A program made the position numbers and the translations under genes. A stretch of DNA of 64,000 nucleotides from Epithemia pelagica (lineage: Eukaryota > Bacillariophyta > Bacillariophyceae > Surirellales > Surirellaceae). Every line of letters begins with the position of its first letter. Within the stretch, counting starts at the first letter, position 1. This document shows positions 1-8,630 of the stretch, piece by piece. The stretch lies in the NCBI GenBank assembly GCA_946965045.2, contig OX337228.1:6758001-6822000 (forward strand), read 5' to 3'. The notes beneath the pieces were generated by a model. It was given only the letters and a program-made list of their open reading frames with translations, searched no databases and was not told the DNA's origin.

Positions 1-759
1 GGTACGAACCATGTCAGTCTCGTTCTGGAGTTTGCCGAATACGGTGATTTGTTTGGATACATGGCTAGTATTCCCACCTCGTTGGAGCGCTTGACTGTAG
101 CACGGCGAGTCATGAAGCAGATTAGTACGGCCGTGGATTATCTCGGACGCGTCCGGTCCATTGCTCATCGTGATATCAAACCCGAGAACATTTTGGTCTT
201 TGCCGAAAACAACGTCGGCCATGGCGGTGAAACAACCCCTGCCGAAGCTTCCATGTTCAAGCTCTGTGACTTTGGATGGGCCGTGCGCTTTTCATCGTCG
301 ACCAGACAAACAACCTTGTGTGGTACTCCCGAGTACGTTCCCATTGAAATGCTTCAGCCACGATCGCAGCCCCCCGTGTCGACGACAACAAGTCCTGTCG
401 TCAACCATGTCAACCGTGGACATGTACCAGGATCCTACGATGCGAAATACGTGGATTTGTGGGCCTTGGGTGTCCTAATGTACGAGTTGCTGCATGGATT
501 TACTCCCTTTTACGTGGATTCCGAAACAGAAGAGGATACCACCAATGAAGTCGACCGACAAAACAAAAAGAACCGTCACACCCAACTGGTCTACAAAAAT
601 ATTCGAAACTTTCGAGGAACAAAGTACCTACCAATGGACGTTCTTAGTATCGAAGGGTTCAACTTGATGGACTCCTTGTTGCAGGTGGACCCTTCAAAAC
701 GTTGCTCGGCGCTTCATGTTGCAAATCATCGTTTTCTGAGCGATGACTATATGATGTAA
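1..759 (+). CDS. Aurora-like Ser/Thr protein kinase, 5'-truncated by window edge
   Basis: The reading frame is open from base 1, so the start and N-lobe lie outside the window; 252 residues are visible. The piece begins at the hinge (LVLEFAEYGDLF) and contains the catalytic loop HRDIKPEN (residue about 56), the DFG motif in the form DFGWA (about 90), an activation segment TTLCGTPEYVP and the helix-F motif DLWALGVLMYELLHGFTPF. DFGW followed by a TTLCGT activation loop is characteristic of Aurora kinases, which phosphorylate centromere and spindle proteins in mitosis. An unusual Pro/Ser/Thr-rich insert of about 25 residues follows the activation segment. A related AGC or PLK-like kinase cannot be excluded because the N-lobe is missing. 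Stop codon TAA at 757-759. Confidence 0.75.
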   Translation, partial: GTNHVSLVLEFAEYGDLFGYMASIPTSLERLTVARRVMKQISTAVDYLGRVRSIAHRDIKPENILVFAENNVGHGGETTPAEASMFKLCDFGWAVRFSSSTRQTTLCGTPEYVPIEMLQPRSQPPVSTTTSPVVNHVNRGHVPGSYDAKYVDLWALGVLMYELLHGFTPFYVDSETEEDTTNEVDRQNKKNRHTQLVYKNIRNFRGTKYLPMDVLSIEGFNLMDSLLQVDPSKRCSALHVANHRFLSDDYMM

Positions 760-1407
760 GGGAGATCCTTCTGGTTGCCTAACATTGCATAGAGACAAGT
801 AGAGACCCAATCATTATAAGATTTGATGACTAAGATTTGCTCTCGTGTCATTATTAGAGTTTGGCGTTCTTCTTTGGAGTACCGGCGCATAGCTGTGCCT
901 ACTAGAGGTAGGTATAGATTTGTGGATGGGGTTGGAGGTTGGAGGTTGGAGTTGGAGATGGGAGATGGGAGGGACCATTCCCGAGTCCCGCGTGCAAAAG
1001 GATCTAAAATTTGTGGGGTCGACTTGCGTTTTCTAAACAAGACCCGTATTGCTTCAGGACCGGTGCACGCGCGGGACAAGGTCATTTAGCAATGGTTTCC
1101 TATGTCCTCAAGCGCGCCAGGCGGTTGAGACAAGGACGATAACAGCGAGAAGGGTCATCTCGTTGGTTGTTGGAATTGGAATCCTGCAAAAATTTAATCC
1201 CTTGCTGTCACCTGTCACGCATGCGCGAACGCGAGCTGGGGAGCAACAAACAACAGCAACGGGAAAGTGTCTCCTATTTGTTGCATTCAAGTCGATCGAG
1301 TAGAGCCGGTCGACAATAGATCAATTGTCCTTTGTCGTCCTACATCTGATTTGTGTTGCATTGTCACAAGTTAGATCTCTTCTGTTGATATCGCAACGAT
1401 ACGCAGT
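760..1407. other. Intergenic, with G-rich minisatellite
   Basis: No gene is seen. Positions about 928-973 hold short tandem GGTTGGA/GGAGATGG units, a G-rich array on the plus strand that could form a G-quadruplex. The rest carries the 3' UTR of the kinase and the promoter of the next gene. Confidence 0.5.
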
Positions 1408-2883
1408 ATGGCTTCCTCATCATTCTCGATAAACCATAGAACCACTACACCAACGTCGGTGATCACGTCCTTGGAAGACACACTTACCCGTTTGGATGAG
1501 TATGAGCTTCCAGAAGACTTCAAGTTGGATAAACCACCGCATCACGGAGATGAAAAGAAAGAAGATAATGTTCCCGCTCTTCTGGAACGATACGAACGTT
1601 TGCGTGAAGGCTACCTCAAAAGCCAAATCACCCATGGTGCATTGGAGCACCTGAAGACTCATGGTTGGGATACTCTTCCCAGCGATGGCTCCGAGGACCT
1701 TCCCACTCTAGAGGAAAGTCATCGACAAATGACCCGATCTTTGGAAGAGACGGCCCAGCAAATGATATCAGTGCAACAGGAGTTACAGACGGACTACCGC
1801 TTGCTGCAGCATCGAAAGGAAGAATTGCGTGAACTGTTGCACGACTTTCAATGCAAAGGCACTATGGATGACAATGACTATTCTTTTTCTTCAGAGTTTC
1901 AAAATTCACTTCTCGCTCAAGACGACGAGGAGTTCGACGAAGAAACTATCCAACGTGGATTGGCCGAACAAGAGGAATTGATGTTTACTCTCCATAAACG
2001 AAAGGCGGAGTTGCAGTCAAACCTTGAAGCATTACAGAAGGAGGCGGTAGCCATTGGGAAAGAAAATATGAAACTGGATGCTAAGTTGGCGTCGAAAGAA
2101 GACACGGAAGTCCTTGAAAAAGAAAATGAACGACTTCAACAGCAATTGAACCAACTCTGTACTATCAAGTCAGAATATAGCCATCGTCGACTTCTTCTAG
2201 AAGAGCTATCCGGTATCAAAATCGAGTCAATTGAGGAAGAAAAGATAAAGGAGGACCATGTTCTTGTCCACGTGAAACTCCTTCTTCTCCAAAAATATAA
2301 ACTCCAGGCGACTCTCGAGTCTCATCATCGCCAGCGTATTCGTATTGTGAACGCGGAGTTTGTCAGTGATTCGAACGAAGAAAACCTGTACCTACCACCA
2401 CTGAATGACCTGATCCCCAGTGCTCAAGACTTTTGTCCCGGAATTCTTCAGCCTCACAATCAAAGTAACCAAAGCGCTGGATTTCGTTTCCTTGTTCATC
2501 AAGCCCTAGGTCGCCTTGAAACCTATAAAATGCGCCACGAAGAAGTTTTGCAACTTCGAGAATTTTGCCTAGCGGAGGTATGCCGAAATAAATCAGACCC
2601 GGAAGACCACTTGTTTCAAAAGGTTGTGTGTGTAATGCCTTGGAAAAACACTGAGGTAACGGCAGTGCTCAGAGTCACTCCAGATTGTCCTTGTGTACCT
2701 GGGAGTATCTTTGTTGAGAGTATTTCTTGTCCTCAAGAGACACTTTCTCATTTCCAGTCTCGACTGCAATCGGAGCAAGGAGAATATTCGTCAGCCCTGA
2801 AACTTGCCAAGTACATTCAAGAAGCTCTTGATTCCGGAGAATGGGCAAAACCTGTTGACGCACCCACTGGAATGATGTCGTAA
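1408..2883 (+). CDS. Long coiled-coil protein, possible RWD-type kinetochore component
   Basis: Single-exon 491-residue protein starting at ATG 1408. Residues about 60-280 are almost entirely heptad-rich, charged alpha-helix (many E/K/Q/L), predicted coiled coil. The C-terminal 200 residues are globular: a segment beginning LLLEELSGIKIESI is followed, near residue 430, by an alternating hydrophobic stretch (TAVLRVTPDCPCVPGSIF) that resembles the central strands and Pro-rich turn of RWD domains. Coiled coil plus C-terminal RWD is the architecture of kinetochore proteins such as CENP-O and Spc7/KNL1, but the similarity seen by eye is weak and I cannot assign a family. No transmembrane segment or signal peptide. 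It lies head-to-tail behind an Aurora-like kinase gene; that proximity may be chance. Confidence 0.6.
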   Translation: MASSSFSINHRTTTPTSVITSLEDTLTRLDEYELPEDFKLDKPPHHGDEKKEDNVPALLERYERLREGYLKSQITHGALEHLKTHGWDTLPSDGSEDLPTLEESHRQMTRSLEETAQQMISVQQELQTDYRLLQHRKEELRELLHDFQCKGTMDDNDYSFSSEFQNSLLAQDDEEFDEETIQRGLAEQEELMFTLHKRKAELQSNLEALQKEAVAIGKENMKLDAKLASKEDTEVLEKENERLQQQLNQLCTIKSEYSHRRLLLEELSGIKIESIEEEKIKEDHVLVHVKLLLLQKYKLQATLESHHRQRIRIVNAEFVSDSNEENLYLPPLNDLIPSAQDFCPGILQPHNQSNQSAGFRFLVHQALGRLETYKMRHEEVLQLREFCLAEVCRNKSDPEDHLFQKVVCVMPWKNTEVTAVLRVTPDCPCVPGSIFVESISCPQETLSHFQSRLQSEQGEYSSALKLAKYIQEALDSGEWAKPVDAPTGMMS

Positions 2884-3343
2884 ACAAGAAAACCGTGGGA
2901 AAGGGATGTGAGATCCATTGGCATGAAACATCATTGTTGCTGCGGCTTAGGTTGGTCCATTGTAAATGCATTTTCCATGAGACAGAAGCAATTGGCTTGC
3001 TTGCTGTCCTCCTGTGCGACCATTTTCTCGATGGTAGTGTTGCATGTATGCGAAAGAGCTGCACCAGAGCAGTTTTCAGTACTCCTAGGAATTGCCGTTT
3101 ATTCTTCAAACGACTTGGATATCTTTCTGTTGTGCATTTGCTGCCAAAGATTCGTATAATAGTACTCCTAGTAACATCTTCGCTGCACAGAATTGTTGGG
3201 GATTTTTTTCCTTGGGAATTTTACTGCGATATGCACAACGATGCAGGTCTTACTCGCAGGCCTGGAGCTTTCTTCATCGGTTTGCTCTCCTTCACGACAT
3301 ACGACACATTTAGAGTTTTGATTCCTGAAAATTACCGTAGGGT
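2884..3343. other. Intergenic stretch
   Basis: Convergent region between the coiled-coil gene and the broken RAB3GAP copy. Open frames here are short and have no recognisable product. Two copies of a TACTCCTAG motif occur (about 3080 and 3163), which recurs in other intergenic regions. Confidence 0.4.
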
Positions 3344-4484
3344 TCATAGACAATCGAAGAAGATTTGTTCCAAACCGCCTCTTAGCGAGAACCACTTCGT
3401 CCATTGATACACATAAAGAAATTGATCCTCTCCACCCGTGTATCGTTGTAAACCTTTCGAAGCAATGGACTGCGTCAAAGATGCGTGCATACTTGCAAGG
3501 TGAGTCGCATCTTCTCCGATATCCGCCCCGACTTGGGCTGAAATCACCAACGAGAAGTAGGCATTGCTCAAGTTGCTTGCCAGAACACTGCTTATCAAGT
3601 TGGCCGGATGAAGGGTCTCTAAATCATTCAAGGCAATTTCCACAGTATCCGAAGCTCGGAACAAGGGCTCTTGATCTTCCGCCACCACGGAAGGTGTTTC
3701 CTTCCATGTTTTGGACCCAAACTCCCGTGTACGCTCCACTGCTAGACTCGATGCTGGTGGTGGTGATGGACATGGTTCAGGATTTGGAGCATCCATGGTG
3801 GACGACGACAAGGAGGATAAAAGTTCTTGAGCTTGCTGATCATCCGTCAAAGCGCTGCGTGGTTGACCGTACCAATCTATAAAGTCTTCCAAGTCGCATC
3901 CACGATTGGCCGCCTTGAAGTCACTCATGTCCGACAACAATTTATGATCGTTGCATCATGTTGGCCACTTCAACAAGTTCTAGAATATCCCTCTGAGACT
4001 ACATTGGTGAAAGCTTGGCGATGCCAAGATTTGAATGACCGTTCATTGCCGAACTCGAAGAGGTACTTTGTTGCCCCAACCATTGTCGTCGCTGAGCCAT
4101 CAAATCGTCTGTCAACGGCAAAGGGCGCTGCAGATAGGGTGCAAAGACTTGATGTCCGTTGCTTCGGATGCTTTGACCTTCGACGGGACAACGGGCCCCC
4201 ATGCGGGTGGTCATCCACGTCGGGACAGGCCCATTCGCCTCTGTTTGGCTGGGTTGGTCCGCGTCATAGTACTGTGTCATTTGCCCGGTATGAAAGGTCG
4301 CCACACTTGGGTCATCCGCAAACGTTCTGCGGGTTTTTCTCGTCGCCTGACTCGCCACGCTTCGAGATTCCCAATTCCCAATACCGAGATGCCTGGCTTG
4401 CAACACTTTGCGCGTCATGGTTGCTTCCGGGTGGAAATGCTTTGAATGTCTTTGTTCCTGCCCCCGGAGGCAAGCTCGTATCAA
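3344..4484 (-). pseudogene. RAB3GAP1-like Rab3 GTPase-activating protein catalytic subunit, C-terminal part, frame-broken
   Basis: Read on the minus strand, consecutive segments in different frames match the conserved C-terminal half of the Rab3GAP catalytic subunit. The first (about 4400-4002) carries GARCPVEGQ and then FAPYLQRPLPLTDDLM, the counterpart of the family's PVTQEPAPMTEDLLEEQ block. It ends at an in-frame TAG (4001-3999), after which the same frame continues sensibly (SQRDILELVEVANMMQRS) to a TAA at 3944-3942. One base out of frame follows LLSDMSDFKAANRGC, the family hallmark LLSDMxxFKAANPGC, then a WxEAW..LF-like helix region down to the stop near 3344. The stop and the one-base shift cannot be removed with a plausible GT-AG intron. 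The N-terminal half of the family is not found. Either a decayed duplicate or assembly errors; the true upstream limit is unclear. Confidence 0.6.
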
Positions 4485-5575
4485 ACCAATCTTCCGTCAA
4501 AGGGCTGTCCGGTTGCAAATGGTTTCGTATCGAAGGCCAATACAGATGAATCGTCCACTTCTGACTCAAACGGACCACCAGCATTCCCATCCCCGGCTTC
4601 CTCCGACGGTAAATTGTAGGTATCCTGAGGTGTGGGATGGTCACGGTACGAAGGAGAACATCGCCTCGCTTGGCTCCACTTTTGTTGTTGGAGGAATCGG
4701 CAGTGGGGACGGCCGGACAGTCCATTCGACCGGCCCCCGATCCACCGCGACAGGGCAACAGGAAGCGGGCAAAGTAGCCATCGCGATAGGCTGTCACTGC
4801 CATGACACAGACACACGAAGAGAGCCAAATTAAAACACACGACATGAGTTCCGCATCAATGTCCAAGAGGCTCTACCAATCCTTCAAGGAGAGTGTTGTC
4901 GATGATGACTGAAGTCCCGAGGCAACACCCACGAGAAACGGCAAGCCATCCTTGAACACCAAACACGACTCTGCCGCACCTGCCTCCAACACGACGGAAA
5001 TTGCAAAAAAAAAGGGCGATGCAGATTTGAAAACTCTGAAAGTAGATTTTCCCAGGAACGAGCGAGAATGAGAAACGAGCCTCCGGATTGTCGTTGTCGC
5101 AAGCCTGAAAGGGGTATTTTTTGGTAGCCGTGGGATCAAAACAGGGCAACATTTTGTGGCGCAATCGTTTGGGCAATCGTCGCAGCAAGGGTTTTTCGTG
5201 AGGATTAAAGTAGGGTTCGTGTTCTTCATCCTTATTGTCATAGTCTTCTTCTTCTTCTTCTTCGTTTTGTTGTTGTTGTTGTTGCGTCGTCGTCATCGAC
5301 TTTCTCTTGTTCTTGTTCTTGTCGTCGTCGTCTTGGTTGTGGTTTCGTTGCAGAGGAGCCGTGTCCTCTTGGCTCCGCTGTCCTCGAGGTACGCCCGACG
5401 GTTGATTGTTGTGTAGTTGGGCTGTGCTGCTGCCCTCGACCCTCAACAATGCCCCGAATAAACCGACCCCGCTGCCTCGCACCTCTATGGTCAGATCGCC
5501 AAACAACACGAAACGCCAACAACACGCAACAATCCAACACGCACAAAAACAAATACGAACGAAATACGATTGACC
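4485..5575. other. Unassigned stretch with overlapping open frames and microsatellites
   Basis: The minus strand has two long open frames (4866-4312 and 5509-4856) and a third shorter one, with locally protein-like composition (acidic poly-E and poly-Q tract near 5300-5230; TEDWFDTSLPP near 4500). They may be the upstream remains of the broken RAB3GAP copy, but no family match is visible and no single frame is continuous. Simple CTT, GTT and GTC repeats occupy about 5245-5345. The promoter of the plus-strand gene at 5576 lies at the right end. Confidence 0.3.
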
Positions 5576-6496
5576 ATGATGATGTGTGATTGTGATTACT
5601 GTTACGAAAAGATGATCAGCTCCGAATGGGCTCAGTTAGTTGCTCCTTTTGTGGTTCTCATACTGTGTTACGGTGCCGCTGATGTCCTCGATGAGGCGAA
5701 ACTAATAGTCCAACACCTGCTTCGGGTCATTTTCAACAAGAAAAGTCGTACTACAAGTAGCGAACACGCGGAGCTTCGACACGAACACGCGGAGCTTCGA
5801 CAGCTTCGACACGACAAAGCTCAGCTTCAACAACAGCTGGCCATTGCCGAAGCTAAGCAACAAAAAGAAATTGCAGCGAAGGATGGAGCCTACAAGAAGC
5901 TTCGTCGCGAGAATGCGGCGCTTCGAGTGAGGAAAGTGCGGTCTGGCCGAAAGCTTCGACGCGAAAATGCTCAGCTTCAACAACAGCTTGCTGTTGCCGA
6001 AGCAAAGCTTGCTGCGAAGCAACGCGAGACTCGTCGCCACAAGGATGGAGAGATCGAGATTCGCGATCGCGAGGAGGAGGTCGACGTCGACACTGTTGCT
6101 GTTCTGCCTTGCGAGTTCGACGCTGACTTGGACTTCCCTCCTCTCGCACTCGCAGACGATCTCGAGGACGACGAGGAGACCCCTCTAGTTCCAGTCGACC
6201 GTCCTGAGCCTGAACCCGCGCTCATCCCCGACAACGACGACGAGAACACTTTGGGGCACGACTCACCCCCTCGAAATTCCACCCCTCCTTCCCCCACCCC
6301 CACCCCCACTGAAAAAGATACCTCGCCTCAGATGGATGAGAATGCCCCCCAGAGCGTGATCGAGAGTTCCGCCGGCCCCGAGAACACCCCACATTTGGGC
6401 AGAATCCTTACTGTTGCCTACTCCAAAAAGGCACACGGAATGGTGCACGTTCGACGATCCGCTCGTCTTTTGTCAGCGGGTATGGGTAAAAAATAG
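5576..6496 (+). CDS. Single-TM coiled-coil protein with internal repeats, unknown function
   Basis: Start chosen at ATG 5576, first of three consecutive Met codons; 306 residues. A short Cys-rich N-terminus is followed by one hydrophobic segment (LVAPFVVLILCYGAADVL, about residues 21-38), then a coiled coil (about 60-155) built from repeats: a doubled unit EHAELR/HEHAELR and two copies of a KLRRENA..LQQQLA.AEAK block. The DNA is visibly repetitive there. The C-terminal half is acidic and proline-rich and ends with a basic HVRRSARL tail. It looks like a membrane-anchored coiled-coil protein; I do not recognise the family. The stem-loop repeat array begins about 240 bp after its stop and could lie in its 3' UTR. 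Confidence 0.55.
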   Translation: MMMCDCDYCYEKMISSEWAQLVAPFVVLILCYGAADVLDEAKLIVQHLLRVIFNKKSRTTSSEHAELRHEHAELRQLRHDKAQLQQQLAIAEAKQQKEIAAKDGAYKKLRRENAALRVRKVRSGRKLRRENAQLQQQLAVAEAKLAAKQRETRRHKDGEIEIRDREEEVDVDTVAVLPCEFDADLDFPPLALADDLEDDEETPLVPVDRPEPEPALIPDNDDENTLGHDSPPRNSTPPSPTPTPTEKDTSPQMDENAPQSVIESSAGPENTPHLGRILTVAYSKKAHGMVHVRRSARLLSAGMGKK

Positions 6497-6659
6497 AAAA
6501 ACAGAAAAATAACATGTCGGTTGTCGGTTGCCAGTGGTACGTGCGCACGTTCGTGTCGGTTATGAATCTTTCCATACTCTCACTCTACCCCTTCTTCTGT
6601 TTCTAGCGATTGCAAAATTCTACTCCTACTCCTACATCAGCTGAGTCTAGCTCGAGTCC

Positions 6660-6740
6660 TTGTCGGAGATGTCCTTGTTGGTTTGTTGGTTTGTTGGTTT
6701 GTTGGTGTGTTGGTTGTCGGTGTGTTGGTTGTCGGTGTTA
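6660..6740 (+). repeat. GTTGGTTT / GTTGGTGT minisatellite
   Basis: Tandem 8- to 16-bp units of the form GTTTGTTG, then GTGTTGGTTGTCG repeated twice, lie immediately upstream of the stem-loop array. Simple-sequence expansion with no coding support. Confidence 0.7.
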
Positions 6741-7080
6741 TCACAAAACCCTGGTGGCACGAGGACTTTGTCCTTGTGTCATCAGGTATGGCATGGAGAC
6801 TTCGGTCTCTGTGCCATTTGGGAAGAGTGCCATAGTTGCCCCTGGAGAATCCATTGATTCCTCCAGGCTTCCCAAATTTCACAAAATCCTGGTGGCACGA
6901 GGACTTTGTCCTTGTGTCACCAGGTATGACATGGAGACTTCGGTCTCTGTGCCATCCCAAAATCCTGGTGGTACGAGGACTTTGTCCTTGTGTCACCAGG
7001 TATGGCATGGAGACTTCGGTCTCTGTGCCATTCGGGAAGAGTGCCATAGTTGCCCCTGGAGAATCCATTGATTCCTCCGC
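6741..7080 (+). repeat. Tandem array of strong stem-loop units
   Basis: Three tandem copies of a unit (6741-6876, 6880-6957, 6958-7078; the middle copy is shortened) made of consecutive hairpins. Hairpin A (6750-6785, 6888-6924, 6964-7000) has 17-nt arms CCTGGTGGCACGAGGAC and its partner around a TTT loop; in copy 2 the arms differ only at positions that become G-U pairs in RNA, while copies 1 and 3 each carry one extra change. Hairpin B (6788-6817, 6926-6955, 7002-7031) has GAGAC-TTCG-GTCTC with a UUCG tetraloop and a flanking ATGGC/GCCAT stem. Hairpin C (6841-6867, part at 7055-7078) is CCTGGAGAATC-CATT-GATTCCTCCAGG with one bulge, enclosed in copy 1 by TTGGGAAG/CTTCCCAA. Open frames through it exist only because the unit lacks stops. 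It may be a structured 3' UTR, a non-coding RNA or a non-autonomous element. Confidence 0.8.
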
Positions 7081-7284
7081 TTCCCTACCCGCTGTATTTA
7101 AGTGTTGGGTTGATCGATAACGAGTGGATTAGTGTTTCGGCTAAAATGTTTCTATATAACATGTAGTGGTAACAATAGCAAGTGGAACATTTGAACATGC
7201 ACGACAACATAGCTGACTAGTGATTCCTAGGAGTAGTCGACAATCAGAGAGGATAAATGGTAATTGCTGTTTAAGTGGCTGAAG

Positions 7285-7640
7285 CTACTTCATGTGCTTC
7301 TTTGTGAGCTTTCTTGCCTTCCCTACACCAGCGCGACCCTTCTTTTTCTCCTCTGCCTCTTCACTTTCGCTGGACTGTTCCGCAGCATGGTCCCCGCCGC
7401 CAAAAGATCCCGTGACGCGTCGTCGTCGTTGAGGTCGTGTTTTCCCAAGGTCGCATTCCTCAATGTCATCTTCTTCTTCGTTTGCTGGGTCCTCCTCATC
7501 CCGGGTGGTTGTCGTAGTCACTTGTTGTTGTTGCTGCTGCAGCAGACGCCGCCGTCGTTGGGGTGGACCGCTGCTTGTGCTTGTACTTGTTTGTGCGAGG
7601 CTTGCCGCTTCTTGCTCTTGGTTTGGGCTGCCGAAATGAG
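7285..7640 (-). other. Possible minus-strand C-terminal coding fragment
   Basis: The minus strand has an open frame whose last 115 or so residues look protein-like: a poly-Gln run, an acidic block (DEEDPANEEEDDIEE), basic blocks (RPQRRRR) and a Lys-rich end (KARKLTKKHMK) before a stop. Upstream of about 7640 the same frame is antisense to the PP4R1-like gene remnant, so the fragment has no clear beginning. It could be a truncated gene end left by a rearrangement, or only a compositional coincidence. Confidence 0.25.
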
Positions 7641-8630
7641 AGTCTATTGTGCCTACAGTTTTCCAGCCGTCGTGCTCTTGTTGGGGGCCGAAAATTGGAT
7701 GGGCGCCCTGTTGAATCCGAGTTATGCCGAAGAAGATGATGACGAGGAAGAAGTGGATGAAAATGGCAACCCCATTGAGGATGGTGGAGTCGTTCCCAAG
7801 ACAAGGACGGTCGCCTCGGATCCACCCCTTCCCGTCGAGCGGTGTTTGGCCAGTTCGCTCCATACCGTGGCTCACATTTTGGGACCCGAAATTGCCGTGG
7901 CGGATATCTTGCCCGTGTTTACGGATTATTTTTGCGAGATTCCGACGACACCGTTCGACTCAATATTATTGGAGGATTTCCCACCTTTTTGGGCATTTTG
8001 CCTACGACGCAGCATCGGACTGATTTGGTTTTGGCCTGGAGCCGTTTCATGCACGGCGAAGATTGTTTGGGAGCCAAGAAACGATCGGCCACCAATCCGT
8101 TGGTCTTGAATTGGCGCCAACGCGATTTCCTGGCCCGGAGTTTGCCGCTTGCCACCCGAATTGATTCATGCCATGTTTGGCCCATTTGTCAACAATTGAT
8201 CTTTGATTCTGTCAGTCTCATCCGAGATGATGATGTCCTGTGAACCATTCCCATTATGTTCAAAGTGGACACACCTGATACCATTGCGACCAAGTGGAAT
8301 GGGAGAGCCAACGCGGGCGGCAGCGCGAAGAAAAAGTCTTCTCTCATGTCCTCCTCCAACTTCTCTTCCAAGACAGCCGTTTTGGAAATTGTCACGTGGT
8401 TTTAGTACTGAAACTAGGGGCTCCAACAAACAACAATGGCAGCAACAACACCAGCAACACAAGCAATAGTAGCAGTGCTCAGGCACTTCGTAAATCCGTC
8501 TCATCAGTGAGTACGGGTGGTTCAAATGTGGCCATCAATTGTTTTGTCGCTACATTGGATTGTCCTTGCGGTTAAACGAAGAAATTCGAGCCAGTGGCAA
8601 AAAGGATCTAGCGGCAGCCTTGGGGGGGAA
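7630..8630 (+). pseudogene. PP4R1-like (protein phosphatase 4 regulatory subunit 1) HEAT-repeat protein, frame-broken
   Basis: Plus-strand segments in alternating frames resemble the HEAT-repeat region of PP4R1/PP2A-regulatory-type proteins: YCAYSFPAVVLLLGAENW near 7650, an acidic insert, RCLASSLHTVAHILGPEI near 7845, then after a one-base frame change in a T run (7929-7933) LRDSDDTVRLNIIGG. Another shift lies near 8150 (LPPELIHAMFGPFVNN), another near 8195 (QLIFDSVSLIRDDD), and an in-frame TGA follows at 8241-8243, after which TIPIMFKV continues. A last recognisable patch is RLNEEIRASGKKDLAAAL near 8570. At least three shifts and one stop without intron signals mean it cannot encode a full protein as written. 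No start codon is found and the left edge abuts an unrelated fragment. Confidence 0.6.

Noticed and set aside
5156-5416. Plus-strand open frame of Val/Leu/Phe runs
   Set aside because: It is a microsatellite translated in one frame (CTT, GTT, GTC units), not a membrane protein.
6741-7080. Possible CRISPR-like repeat array
   Set aside because: Units are adjacent hairpins without unique spacers, and the genome is eukaryotic.
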